Shown piece after piece: positions 36,505 to 48,740 of a stretch of 60,000 nt of DNA (position 1 is its first letter; every line of letters begins with the position of its first letter). The position numbers were made by a program, and so were the translations under genes. This DNA comes from Nymphaea colorata. Its lineage: Eukaryota > Streptophyta > Magnoliopsida > Nymphaeales > Nymphaeaceae. The DNA lies in assembly GCF_008831285.2 (NCBI RefSeq), contig NC_045142.1, positions 25,683,876 through 25,743,875 of the forward strand, in the 5' to 3' direction. Below the pieces are notes generated by a model. It searched no databases. It was not told the DNA's origin and saw only the letters and a program-made list of their open reading frames with translations.

Positions 36505-38145
36505 AAGTTAGGATATGAAAAAAAAAAATATCCAATTAAGAAATCAGATCATGTTCAAAATTAAGAATGACATCTGATCAAATTTGGATTTGGATTCAGA
36601 TTTAGATTAGATTTAACTTTAAATAAGTATAATATATCGAATGCCCTTACATTTTGAAAACCAGTCAGATTTGGTTCAAAATTTATATTTAAATTGAGAT
36701 ATGAATTTATAAAACATATTCATTCTGTATTCAGATTTAACTTTTCTTTATTTGTATTCAAATCTAAATATGTGAATGTTTGAAAACACGGATACAGTTT
36801 AGGGTATATCTGATTCGAATCCGATCCATTCTCAGAGGATGGAGGAAAAGGCATGGGGGGAAGGGGGTGGGTACGACTCCTCTAAATTTGTCTTGAAGGC
36901 TTTAATTCTTATTTTGATGTTGTTCTCAAATCTAATCAGATGAATAAATTTTACAATTCCAAAAACTAGAGATATAGTTTTTAATGTGTGTTCTAGATTT
37001 TTATAAGCTAAAAATAATTTAAGGAGTATAGTACAGCTACTGGTGGGTAAGCATCCCATAACTCGTCAATTCGTTTCCCGTGGGGTGCCATTTTTGTGGC
37101 CCTGGTAGGATGGGTGTAGCACCGAGTCGAAGGTGCATTTCTCCACACTAAGCTCCAATGTAACCGTGGACTATGGACACAAAAAGAAAGGAAGAAGATT
37201 TGGCAGACGCATGGTGCATCGGCCATTAAAATTTTGAACCATGGATGTTAGATCTGATGGGAGTAGTGGTGGAGCTAGAAAACTTTGGTCGAGCCAGTCT
37301 CTGGCTTAGTAGGATGGGTGCTTGCCGGAGTACTGACCAAAGTCTGGTGTGGGCACTACACGAGGCTGGGTTAGGACCCAAATCCAGTACAATCAAAGCT
37401 TTCAAGGGCAAGCATAGGCAATAGCTCACACCAGTCACATGGTAGCTCTGCTACTACATAGGAGGGGGTTTCAGATCCAAAATCTGTATGGATCTCTAAA
37501 GATCCTTGGCAACAATTTCGTCTATCTGATAGAACACAACCCTGTTTCTCTTGTAAAAGGTGAATCAAACTGACATGCCACTTTTGCAGATTTGGTGTCA
37601 TTTTCAAGAGCTTGTTGCCATCACAATTTCTCCTTTCGTTTTGATTGAGGGAACTGAGTGCATGAAATCCAGTCAGAGCCCTAAAATCCTCGAGTAATTT
37701 TTCAAACCCAGGTTGAAATTCAACAGATTGTAGTCCTAATTCACTGAATTATGTGGATTGGAGCTCGATCTTCCTCCTTTCTAGGGATCCAAATGGATCT
37801 GATTTGGTCTTTCTTTTTTTGGTTGGACTTGGACTTCGACCCAATTCCTAATTTGCTTAATTATCTTTGGTGTGACCGTCTACTTTCCTACTACACCCAT
37901 TGGCTGAATTTCTAAACTAAAAACAAAAAAGGTACCCAGATTAAACGGGATCGGTTGGACTTGGTTTGATACCACTCTTACCGGGTATGAGAGCCCCTCA
38001 CTGGTCCAGCCTTCACTCAGACCTGAACGGATAGAGATCTGGATCTTGATGATTTATCCAAACAGGACATACCAATTACCCGCGTTCACTTGAGTAATTT
38101 ACGTAAAAGATGGCCCAACTTTCCGTATTTTATAGGTGACTCACT
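36505..38145 (+). repeat. Copy 2 of the duplicated RPL18 upstream region
   Basis: It is similar to 49920-51370, and from about 36793 also to 1-1320. Similarity ends near 38145 at GGTGACTC, before the RPL18 coding start, so this copy has no RPL18 exons. Confidence 0.88.
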
Positions 38146-38690
38146 CCCTAGTAGAACCTCGCTATCGAGGCGCTATCGTTACCGAAGATCACGCTCAGCA
38201 GCGCAAATCGATTTCAACTTTGTGGTCCATCGCTTCTCCTTCTATCGCAGGAACAGGGGAGGCAGATGTTCCTTCGGCCGATTGGGGAGAAGAAGAAAAG
38301 AGTAGTGAGGATGAGAGGAGGATTGACGCCGTCAAATCGAAGAAAGACATCAGCCGTCGCTGGTCAAGGGTGAGAAGAAATCAATCCGGCCGCCGCGGGG
38401 AAGACGAGTAGACTTGGTTGAGAAGAAGATGGGATGAGAGAGAGAGTGACGCTCAAAACGAAAATCAATTCATTCTTCATTCAAGCGTAATCCAAAAAGC
38501 CCTAATTACAAAACTTATATACATGAGAAACGTCTCGGTTCACTTAGCTCCTAACCCGAGACGGTACAAAGAACTTAAAATAAAACGATACTAACACGTC
38601 TCAAACTGAGACGGTACAAAAGAGTAAATAAACATAAACAAAAGGGCGCTTGGAATGGATCTGGTTGTGCCCGCTCTCTCTATATATATT
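38146..38690. other. Possible LTR-retroelement remnant
   Basis: A GC-richer stretch with a 91-codon plus frame (38136-38411) is followed by GAGACGGTACAAA-type sequence at 38530-38620 that resembles GTCTCGG/GAGACTTAC words in the LTRs at 5670-5780. It may be a diverged fragment of a related LTR. The evidence is weak. Confidence 0.35.
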
Positions 38691-40640
38691 CAAGTCTAAA
38701 TCAAAGTTGTATGTAAGGTGGATCTCAAGCAATAAATAGATCTAGTTCCAAAAGCCAAATGAATATAAAGATTCATATTATATTAACATAGATCCATAGA
38801 TACTAGTAATATCCACATTACAACTAATATGAATTTAAAATACATGATCCTCATATACAATACATTTCAACAAACATGTTTGGATCATTGCTAACTCATC
38901 TATCTTTTGAGAAAAACAAGTTATCATGTACTAGCACTTTAGTGCTATAAAGTTTCAAATAAATACATTCTTGTCAACATGAGTGAGTTTTGGTCCAAGA
39001 GTGTTATATACATCTCTTGAGCATGCATTAAAAAACAAATTCAATTTTCCTAAGAAAGAGAAGCAAATGAAGCTTTATTCAATAATTCTCCAGAATAACC
39101 TTTGAATGTAGAATAGCACCACATATTACAATATAACCATATCCAAAGACAAACATGATAATATATATTGGAACCAAAGCAAAAACAAGTCAGTTTAGAT
39201 CTGAAGCTAAACTTTATGTAACGTGGATTTCACCAATTCTAGAAGTTCAGATCATGTCAACATAGATCTAAACACAATAATAGGAAACAATAACGAATAT
39301 CAAACAATCTAGTTCTCTCAAGTCAACACCAAAGATTTTTCCTTTTCTTACTTTTAATATGATGCAAATCTTAATTCATACCCGTAGTCATCTCTAATAA
39401 GAGCAAACAAAATTTATGTACTATAACTTTTAGTACATTAGATCTTTAAATAAAATATTCTATTAATATGGCTTTCATCATGTTTAAGAGCATTATTTTA
39501 TAACTGCAGGTAAAATGCAATTGAGATTTATGGAGATATATAATGTATGTTAAATGTATATCTAAAAATTGAATATTATGTTTCGAAACAAAATGCAAAC
39601 ACGATGATATATTGGATTCAATGTCACTGTGCTATTTGGAGCCAATGATCCAATCAAGTTAACTTGGATCCAAATCTATCATGAACCGAGCACAATGCCA
39701 TAGGGATCTCACCATGTTTAAGAGTGTTGATTTACACATCTTAGCATACCAACATGCAACAATATGATAATTCATTTTAAGTAAGATAAACACATGGTAA
39801 TATAATCTTTATCCCAAGAATATTCTTTCATAAAGAGCAAAAAAAATTCATCTTTTAGCACTCTAGTGCTACTCACATTGAAAATGTACAACTCGTAAAA
39901 CCATTAGATCTAAAAAATCAATGCATATCATAATACGTTTAGATCTAATATAAACAAGATTTTGATCTTGAACAAAAGGTGTAAAGAGTCAAATCAGATC
40001 ATGCTCCAAAATAATGCAACGTTTAATATGAGTCCAAATACTAACAGTTAAATGGATATATAAAATAAAATTTTGGTCATACTTAATATCAGCATGGACT
40101 CATAATGGCGATGAATATCCGTAAAACAAGTATAATAACATAAATTTGAATCAACATAAATAAGATATGAATTTTTAACCAATATCCAAACAAATTTAGA
40201 TTTGAATACGTCATGATTCAAAATTGAATACAAATATGCATCTTAAGTAACAATTAGATCCAAAACAAAAATTCAGATGGTTATTGAAATTCAGATCAAT
40301 CTAATGTGGATCCAACATAATGACATCAACAAGAGGATCCAAAATCAATCCAATATGAACGTGTTTCAACATAATATCCACATCCAAATACGACACAAGG
40401 TTTATACCGCCATTGGGTCATGCACATACAAAATAAAAAAATTGCATAAGCATAAGTACATGTTGCTAACCATTTTTCAGTTTTTGCGAGCTCTGGGGCT
40501 CTCACCCATGAAGTCATTTCAAAATTAATTTCATGGCAAGTATAGAACAATAATACATGAAAAACAACAAGGACAATAATAATTAGAAGACAATAATAAT
40601 TAGAAGATCTCCAATAACATTATAAGTTATCACTTAAAAG
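38690..40640. repeat. AT-rich region with diverged tandem units
   Basis: Three related blocks near 38930, 39415 and 39850 share a small palindrome (TAGCACTTTAGTGCTA or a variant) followed by similar AT-rich text including CATGTTTAAGAG-type words. The spacing is about 485 and 435 bp. No coding region is seen. This looks like old tandemly duplicated repeat DNA. Confidence 0.4.
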
Positions 40641-41579
40641 GAAAACTCAACATTAAACTTTAGACCACGAGTTTCCCGCTTAAGGTCACCGAGGAACAGG
40701 GCAGTCCGACAAATACACCTCCTACTCTTGGCAATGGAAGGATAACAGACATTGCCCAACGACCTCAGCAAGACAACCTGCCGACCATGTGCGAACCACC
40801 GCCTTACGTGCCCTCACACGAGTTACAACCGGTAGTGAACACGGTCGGCGTGCAAAAGGGGTCGACAGAAACATAAAAGGAAGATTTTATCATCTCCATG
40901 CTTTCGGGCGTCTGCTGGAACAGAAGCATCAGAGGGCCGACAGCAAGCGATTGGAACGAAGCGGATGGGGAACCTCCCATTCTCTGGTTTTTCCACCGAG
41001 GGTTTAAATTCACAGAGAGGAAACAAGGAGGTTCCCTAGGCTTACAATGTCTATCTGTGCCAGCCTTGTCTCATTTTAGTTGCTTTTATTTTTTTTCTTT
41101 TCTATCAAACCAAACCTGCTTCTTACGCCTCCATTGCCAGAGGGTTTTGCAGAGGCTGTTTTCGCTGCAATGGCATGCACCATCGGCAGGAATACAAGGC
41201 CAAAGCCTGAACCATCATGCTTATGCTCTAGATTAGGATAGTCTAGCATGCTTGCACATTGACGAAACTTGATCATAATAACAGGCATTCATCATAAGCA
41301 TCACACAAATATAAGGGACTTACCTGTTTCTCTCTGATACCACTGTTGGATTCTTTGCAGCTGAATGGTGTCTGACGTCTGCCGATCGACTCTCTTCTTT
41401 TGCAGCAGGTTCACCACCGTGTCAACCATAGCCTCTTTAGGGTTACAAGAGGCAAGTGGCAGCACAAGGTGATGTATTCACGGGATTGCTTTTATGAGGT
41501 GTCGACCAAGGAGATCAAGCGATTAAACCTAAGTCATCCCAGCGGGCGGTTACAAGGAGAGATTGATGATGAGAATCAA
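40641..41579 (-). mobile_element. Possible relic of an LTR retrotransposon with primer site
   Basis: At 41334-41345 the plus strand reads CTCTGATACCAC followed by TGTTGGATTC. On the minus strand that is an LTR end GAATCCAACA, one base, then TGGTATCAGAG, a primer binding site. An LTR would extend right from about 41346 and the internal region left. No second LTR or pol frame was found, so this is a fragment at best. Confidence 0.4.
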
Positions 41580-41729
41580 CTGCAAGTGAGCCCCCTTGTT
41601 GGAGAGGTGCCCTATGAAGCTTTGTCTGGTGTCTTTTCTCCTGAACCTCACAAAAACTTTGTATGTGAAAGAGCCAAGAGAAGAGATGGAGGAGGATGGA
41701 ACCAATGCTGAACTCGAAGAGGCGGCCAT
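41580..41729 (-). pseudogene. TIR-domain fragment 3, N-terminal end only
   Basis: From the ATG at 41729 on the minus strand the frame reads a serine-rich leader then YKVFVRFRRKDTRQSFIGHL, the start of a TIR domain. In the FRG motif the glycine has become arginine. TIR similarity is lost after about 45 residues. It lies 1.9 kb left of the longer TIR-NB gene and points away from it. Confidence 0.75.
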
Positions 41730-43560
41730 GGCTAAACTCTTCCTAAGGTTGTATCGATTTTAAGGAAGATGTTTCGGCTGCGATAAGAAGGAAGATCTGA
41801 TCTAGATAAATCAGACGCTGAAATTTGGAGAGTTGAACGGGGGAGAAGGAGGACCTTATCAGTTATCATGATCAACCACTCTCTCTCGGTTGCAATATTA
41901 ATAATGGATGGTGTGAATAAAAAAAAAAAAACCAAGAAAACCGTGAAATTCAGGTGCAATGTCTGGGTACACCCACAGTTTTTCTCTACCGGTTTTTGTC
42001 AAATGAACCAAGGTTAGATCTCAAACTCAACTTCTGATGGCTAAAATTCTCAAATTGGATATTCTTCCGTGTGTAAACCGTTGAGATTTTTTTCTTTTTT
42101 ACCAAAAACCTTTACAAAATTTCTAGCTTTTTGGCCATCGGTTGAACAAACCTTGCACAATTTTTTTGAGAGAAAATATTCATCACAATAGGCTTTGCTT
42201 CAGGTAAGGCAAATTTCTTTCCACTTTCAACTAGCCGAAAAGCCTCTCGTTGGAAAAGTGTGTCAGCTGCTTCAAACCTTTGTAAATTAATCATCCCATC
42301 AAACGCTCCTTTTAGTTGTTCGGAAGAACAATGTTAAGAGCTACGTAAATAACAAACTTAATAAGTGCAATTCCCAATCACTAGTGGAGCCAAAATTTAA
42401 TTTCAGATAACTTTAATGTTTCTAAGGGCACTTTTATATGTATGTAATCAAATATATCGAATTGTTAAGATAAACATAAATTAACTGTTTCGAACAATAT
42501 CGGATCTTGACAACATAAATTTGGTATCATTTTTATTTTTCATTTAAAAGTTACTTAATGTTAATTATAGTTTAAATGAATCGGAAGTAGAATGATAACC
42601 GATGTGGTGTTGATGAATTTACAACGTCGGTGGTCATCATGGATGGTGCATACCCATCAAGATCCAGATTCAGATCCAAATATCAGTTTAAAAAGAAATT
42701 GCAATGTCAGGCACGGCCATTTCTCAACGCCCAATTAATCCATTGCCCAAAAATATTGAATACGGGTATCGATGTATCGACTTCTTTGTCACGTAGAATC
42801 CTCAAACATTGAAAGCAGGCCATCTACTTGAGGGGGAGAAGGGGTTTTAAGAGCTTCGGCTCTCCTTGAGTGGTAAGACAAAATTTGCTCACCCATTATA
42901 TCCAATATTGACACCCATTTATCCAACATTGAGTTCTGACTGAGAAATTTGATCCTTTCTAATCAAGAAAAGAATTCATGCATGGCATTTGATTGCATAT
43001 CAAATAATTAAAAATCAACTCATATTAAGCGAGCGCAGGAACCTTGGACCAAATACTAATAGGGTCCTTGAGTACTTCTGGTGTAAAGTCTATCATTTTT
43101 AATTATATGTAATTGAATATAGTTGCAGGGATGTATATATTTATATACTTAAGCAGATATAATAAATATAATAATGAGCCTAGTTAAACCTATCATTAAG
43201 GCATAATCAAATATTAAATTAAATGCATTAAAAGGAAGTTATAACTTTGTCATGAAAATGGAGTTGTAACCGATAACAGGTTCCTTATGAATCTATGATG
43301 GGCATCTTTTTTAAGATGCGCATAGGGCCGGTCGATAAGGTTCGATTGGTGCCACCGATAAGAGCATCTCACCAATACATGATTGTAAATAGTTTGTGAC
43401 GCGATAATGGGCAACATTCCATTGTGACGTTCCATCTTAATGGAAGGATTCAGACTAAGGGATGAAGAAATCTGTGGGTGGTGCGTGTATTATTTGTTAT
43501 CGCCGCCAAAACGTTGGGCGTGGCTTGCGGAAGTTTTATTGGAAATCATCTTTCGTGCGC
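41730..43560. other. Intergenic spacer left of the TIR-NB gene
   Basis: AT-rich. A 60-codon minus frame at 42112-42294 (INLQRFEAADTLFQREAFRL...) looks like a fragment of a real protein, but I cannot name it. No other gene is supported. Confidence 0.4.
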
Positions 43561-43645
43561 CATATATACATGGTGAGTGATGTATTCATGATCGTGTGGT
43601 TCCTCCTCCTGTGATGTCAGTCTCTGCTCTAGTTCCTTCTCGGCC

Positions 43646-45946
43646 ATGGGCGCGTCTTCCAGTTCAACCTCGTTCGTTTCTTCCTCCTCCTTGGCGTCCT
43701 CTTCCAGGGAATACGAAGTGTTTCTGAGTTTCAGGGAAGAAGATACCGGCCAAGGCTTTGGGGGTCACCTCTACACAGCTCTCTGGGATGCAGGAATCCG
43801 CACTTTCAAGGACGATGGGGAGATGGCGGCGGGAGTGAACAGCGAGAGGCTTCTGAAAGCAGCACAGGAGTCAAGGTGCTGCGTGGTCGTCATATCCAGC
43901 GGATATGCGAATTCATATCGGTGTTTGAAGGGACTGACAGCCATGTTTCGGGCTAATACGGAGATCATCCCCGTCTTCTACAATGTCGACTCTTACGACG
44001 TGCGCAATCAGAGTGGCCCTTTCGAGTTTGCTTTCACCAAACATAAACAGAATCACACCTATGAAGCTGTTGAGGAATGGATGCATGCGATGGCCACAGT
44101 TGGTAAACTTAAAGGTTTCCAGGTTAATCACCAGTACGTCTCTCTCTCTCTCTCTCCCCCCCTCCCAGTCTATGATGTTTTTTGTTTCTTCACTTGCTTG
44201 TCTGATGGTTTCTGTTTCTTTACTTGCTTATATCTTGTACTGATATCTCCCCTTCGTCTTTTCCGGATACCAGGAAAAAAAAAGAGAGAGAGAGAGAATT
44301 TATGGCTCATCGAACCAAAGATTTTAGTATGATAAAGCTTATGGCTCATCAAACGAAGGACCTTAGTTTGATTTAGGGCCGTCTGATCTCAATCAAACTC
44401 ATGAATATCTCATATCCTGTTCAGCGTCTTAGATTAAAAAAAAGACATTTGATTTGTTTGAGATTGGTGTTCATAGAATTTTTATATCCTTTATTTCTAG
44501 CAGCATATAAAATCTTTTGTTTGAAATATGAAAGAACTACACCATAAATTTGTAAACTTCTTGAAATTCATGAATCTCAAGTGATCAAAGTACGCTCCTC
44601 CGCCCTGCTTCTAGCTTGACATGTGGACTTGAGATTTATGAATCTCAAGGTAAACACATATTTTGGCTCCTGTTTAGCTTGCAGCTTTAATTTGTCTTGA
44701 GCTTCTGCAATTCTTAAGTTCACACTTTGCTAGAATCGTGGATTAATAATCAAGATTTGTCCCTTATCAAGCTGGGTTAACTTGGATCTGAAGATTGAAT
44801 CCCAAATGCATGTAAATGTGTTAAATAAAAAATTGTAACGGCTAAATTAAAAGACCCGTGAGAAAAATAGGGACGCCTGCCAATTGGGTGGTATTATCTA
44901 ATTTCCAACTCAAATTTGGGTCTATTAATATTTATCTGATATATATTTATTCCAAAAAAAAAGTAGGCCTCAGTGGCATTAGATATCATCATGTCCAAAT
45001 TATATATATATATATATGTGTGTGTGTGTTGACTCTATAACTAATTCACATCTGGGGGACACCAATTCTAGACTCCATCTTGTAAACTGTTAAAAGAAAA
45101 ACAAAGAGAAAATACTCATCATCATTTTCTCTTTGTTTTTCTCAACCTTCTATCAGATGGATCTATGTTTGGTGTCCTCTATTCATTAATGTTAAAGTTA
45201 TAGTATATATATTTGCCAAAACTCTTCATGAACTTTAAATACCTATATTCTTTTTGTTTGGCAGGTCGAGTAGGGAGAGACAAGTGATACAAGAGATCGT
45301 GGAACGAGTGAGCGGGTGCAGAGATAATCAGTCGCGTAATCGTCCTGAAAGAAATTCCGACTCCCATGTCCGAGACGTCTCAGAACTTCTAAGTCTTGAG
45401 GAAGGAGGCGTTAAAATGATCGGAATTTATGGGATGGAAGCTGTGGGGAAGACAACAGCCGTAAGTGAACTACTCGGCGCCGGCGGACTCTCCGGTAGGT
45501 TTGATAAAGTTATCCACATAAGGGGCATCAAGGACAAAGCCAGAAACGATGGGCTGCACAAATTACAACGAGAGTTCATTTCTCCAGCATTAGAAGGTAA
45601 CGAGGAAGAAATTTATAGCTCCCGTGAGGGGATCAACGAGATCCAAAGGCGATTTCGTCACACGAGGGTACTTGCTATTCTTGATGATGTTGACGACAGA
45701 GAGCAATTGAGAGCATTAGCTGGTGGACGCGACTGGTTTGGTGAAGGAACGAGGATCGTCATCACCGCAAGGGATGTGCAGATTCTGGAAGCGCATCGGG
45801 TAGATAGAAAGTATGATGCCCAGGGATTGAGATGGATCAACGAATCCTCGTCACCACATGAACTGCCCTCATCGCTTGAGCGTCATGGCTGGCACCAATA
45901 TGAAGGAACAGATCATCATTTTCAACGTCAAAGGAACTATCCTTAA
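43646..45946 (+). CDS. Truncated TIR-NB disease-resistance-type gene
   Basis: Exon 1 is 43646-44133 and exon 2 is 45265-45946, joined in phase (CA|G) for 389 residues. Such proteins act as intracellular immune receptors or their helpers. Residues 22-160 form a TIR domain (YEVFLSFREEDTGQGF, AGIRTFKDD, EIIPVFYNVDSYDVR). The NB part has a P-loop GMEAVGKTT near 219-227, kinase-2 LAILDDVDD near 299-307 and RNBS-B GTRIVITARD near 325-334. The frame ends soon after, without the GLPL, ARC2, MHD or LRR regions; full members exceed 1000 residues. The TIR motif CLxEL reads CLKGL: the glutamate needed for NADase activity in plant TIRs is glycine at residue 96 (GGA at 43931). A TATA-like CATATATACA lies about 80 bp before the ATG. 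It is open and spliceable, so it may be expressed as a TN protein, or it may be a pseudogene. Confidence 0.82.
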
Positions 45947-46941
45947 ATGAAAAAAAAGATGTGGTTTCATTGCAGACTTTGTGAAGGGTTCTACAGTCCC
46001 TTATTTGCACCTTGTTGTGAGTGTGTAAATTTTATGGGGTGTGGGCTTTGCTCCTTGTTGTGAGTGTGTAAAGTTTATGGAATGTGGTGTGCGGAATGGC
46101 TGAGTGGAAGCGCTTAGGAAAGTGAAGCAGTTCAAATAGGTGAGCTTGATGAGTCTGTGTAGGTCGTTTGATTTAAATGCTGTTCTCTTCTGTAAGCAAT
46201 ATTTTTGTGAATAGTAGTATCCTTTTGTCTAAGTAGTAATGCAATGTTATGTTTGCTTGGTTAGGTCTGCTTTGTGAGCATGTTGCTTGATGATTGCTAA
46301 CTAAAGCTTCATTTGGCTTGATTAATGATGAGATATTCAAGTCTAACTCTTTCTTTAGTTAAATTATCCGTTAATATTGATTAAGTGAATCTCTGTTAAA
46401 TTACTTACAAGAAATTGTTCAAGGTGCTCAAACTCTGTCGAGCTTTCATCACATGTATTAGATTCCAAAGATTTTATCGTAATCAAAGCATCATTTGAAT
46501 TTGGTAGACTGTATATAAATTTTTAATGTTAACTCCATCAAGTTTTCTCCAGAACCTCTCTCTCTCTCTCTCTCTCTCTCTCATGTAGATGGGTGAATCT
46601 TTCTTCTGGCTATTGCCTTTGATGGATGTAAAACTTTCTCATGCCCACTTTGTTTCCCTGCAGACCAAAAATCTCAACCTTTTTGAGGGACAAGAAGAAG
46701 GTGGCCGACTTTTAAACATCTCAAATCATTTAAAGAATCAGACATGCCAAATTTATTTTTGGAAAAAAGGACACGGCTTTTGAGGGATTAAGGGTACCCA
46801 AGGCATCTCAAACATGATATCAAGCAAATAAATTCACATCCAATCACTAATTGGGATTTGGATTCGATCAGAAGTTTCATCATCTTATGGGCCTGAGAAA
46901 ATTTGCATTCGGAACTTATACGACGGAAGTTATGCATCAGG
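45947..46941. other. Intergenic spacer
   Basis: AT-rich, with a TC microsatellite at 46556-46582. A sequence at 46089-46140 resembles tRNA A-box and B-box spacing but does not fold as a tRNA by eye. No gene is supported. Confidence 0.5.
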
Positions 46942-47246
46942 TTAATGTTTCTTCTGTTCTTTATACAACTGACAACGTCTGCTCTTATATGTTCTAAACT
47001 TCATGCAGATCGTGGAGGAGGTAAAGCAACTAAAGGAGATCTTTATCCCCCTCACCACCATGCATCTCATAACATATGTGAGATCCATGACCTCTGTCCT
47101 GTGCATGGGCAAACTTGGCAGCCTTGAGCTAGCTGGTGGTGCACTTGCCATTGGGTTTGCAAACATCACTGGCTACTCACTTCTCAGTGGCTTAGCCTTG
47201 AGCATGGAACCCATTTGCAGCCAAGCCTTTGGTTCTCAAAATCTTA
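46942..47246 (+). pseudogene. MATE transporter fragment, second copy
   Basis: It is an inverted copy of 33430-33720. It includes the end of intron 1, the acceptor CATGCAG and the first part of exon 2 from 47009 (IVEEVKQLKEIFIPLTTMHL ... AFGSQNL). At about 47246 it switches to a copy of the palindrome centre (AACTCTCTACCTTTTTAATT). No other MATE exon follows. Confidence 0.85.
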
Positions 47247-47440
47247 AACTCTCTACCTTTTTAATTAAAATTAAACGATATCGGAACCGACAAAGGGATT
47301 TAACCTAGAATATCAATTGCGTGCGGATTGTGTCCTCCGCACGTAGAATCTACCCTCTACCCATGCACTATATATGGCCTCTTACTCTCTACCTTTTTAA
47401 TGAAAGTGAAACTCTCCCTCTCTCTCCCTCTTCTCGTGCC
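47247..47440. repeat. Third partial copy of the MATE promoter arm
   Basis: 47247-47275 matches the palindrome centre. 47337-47385 (CCGCACGTAGAATCTACCCT ... CACTATATATGGCC) matches 34260-34305. It ends in a CT-rich tract. Confidence 0.75.
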
Positions 47441-48045
47441 ATTGGTTTTGTCTGGCTTTTTCTTACTGGTCATATCAACACGTTTGACCATGTACAGCAC
47501 CTTGGCATCAGTTTGACTAACCAGTGTCCTCTATGTCTTGTCGCAACTGAGTCTTGAATCCACCCTTTTACTTCTTGTTGTTTCTTCTCTAGTGTCTTTG
47601 CTTCTACCTGACATTTTCTTGTTATTAGTCTTCCAAACCCAACATCCATTCGTTTTTTTTTTCTCTTTTGTCTTTCCCCCCACCTGTCTGCTTCCTGGGT
47701 CATGTCTGGAGGTTGTGGCTCATTTCAGCTTGGTGGCGCATTTGGAAGGAGCGCAACAACAGGGTCTTCAGGGGCACCTTCTCTTCGCCAGATTCTGTGG
47801 CTCGTCTTGTGCAAGAGGATGTCCAGTTTGCCATTCGATTGAAGCGCCGCTACCCGTCTGCGGCTGGGTGATTGTGTCACTGTGGTTTTCCTCTCTCACC
47901 CCGACTCTCTTATTTTTATGTGCATTGTATTGTATATTTCTTCTTCCTGCTTTTGTTTTTGCGATTTGTTTTTCACGGATTGTTTTTTGTACTTGAGGGA
48001 CCTCTTGTCCCTAAATTTTGTTATATATTCCCATTTTATCGGCTC
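47440..48045 (+). mobile_element. 5'-truncated LINE (L1-type) 3' end
   Basis: Translated pieces match the C-terminal part of plant LINE ORF2. HINTFDHVQHLGISLTNQCP followed by LCLV (47460-47540) is the zinc-binding zf-RVT domain. ISAWWRIWKERNNRVFRGTF (47725-47785), ending at a TGA near 47870, is the usual ORF2 tail. A T-rich 3' untranslated region follows (CTTGAGGGACCTCTTGTCCC near 47990). The two coding pieces are in different frames, so it is dead. CT-rich tracts flank it on both sides, matching the CT tract at 34329 in the parent block. Confidence 0.8.
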
Positions 48046-48059
48046 TCTCTTTCTGTCTC

Positions 48060-48740
48060 TCTCTTGTGGGTCATGCTATGGGACGCGCAGTACAATAAGT
48101 GCACAACAGTGGATGGCCAATTTCCTGTTTTCCTTTCTAGAACCATCTGTGAGTTTCTACCCAGCGATTTTTAGCTGCTACACATCCGCCATGTTCAACA
48201 AAGATGGGGCAACTTGCTATAGGCAAACATTATATGTAAAAACACGATGACAATATATATTGACAATGTGAAGATTTATAAATGTAGCACCCTGTTTTAG
48301 GAAACGAAAACGTCGTGCCCTTCTCATGCGGTTTGAGCTTGAGGTTTGAACTAAGCTGCTTACTGAAGCATCTATTACTAGACTCTTCTAACTTTGATGG
48401 ATGGCCATGGCCAAAAGCAGTTGGGCTGCAGCCTCAAGTTTCATCCAACAATCTTTAGTAAATATAATGTGACCTACCAAAACTGTTTCGCTAATGCTCA
48501 TAATGGAAAGCGGTACCATTGTAAAAAAGTGAACCACGTACCTCTTTGAGAAAGTGATCTGACACATTATTGTACGTGGAACTGCATAGCATATATTGCT
48601 CAAACCAAATCAAGCTGGAGTTACCAACATCAGGTCTATATCAGTGTTTCTACTATTGTATTGTATCCAATATGATTTAGGGTTAGACAGTTTATGTTTT
48701 GCTTCTTAATTAGTTTAAATTGCTTCTTATTGTTTTTAAA
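48060..48740. repeat. Duplicated mosaic block, copy B
   Basis: Counterpart of 34352-34385 and 35588-36490. Most is in the same orientation; 48500-48735 is inverted relative to 36265-36490, so a small inversion separates the two copies. Confidence 0.75.

Noticed and set aside
42112-42294. 60-codon minus-strand frame with protein-like composition
   Set aside because: No recognisable family, no extension into exons on either side and no promoter context.
46089-46140. tRNA-like sequence with A-box GGCTGAGTGG and B-box-like GTTCAAAT
   Set aside because: I could not pair an acceptor stem or anticodon arm, and there are no flanking duplications. It could be a decayed SINE head but is not supported.
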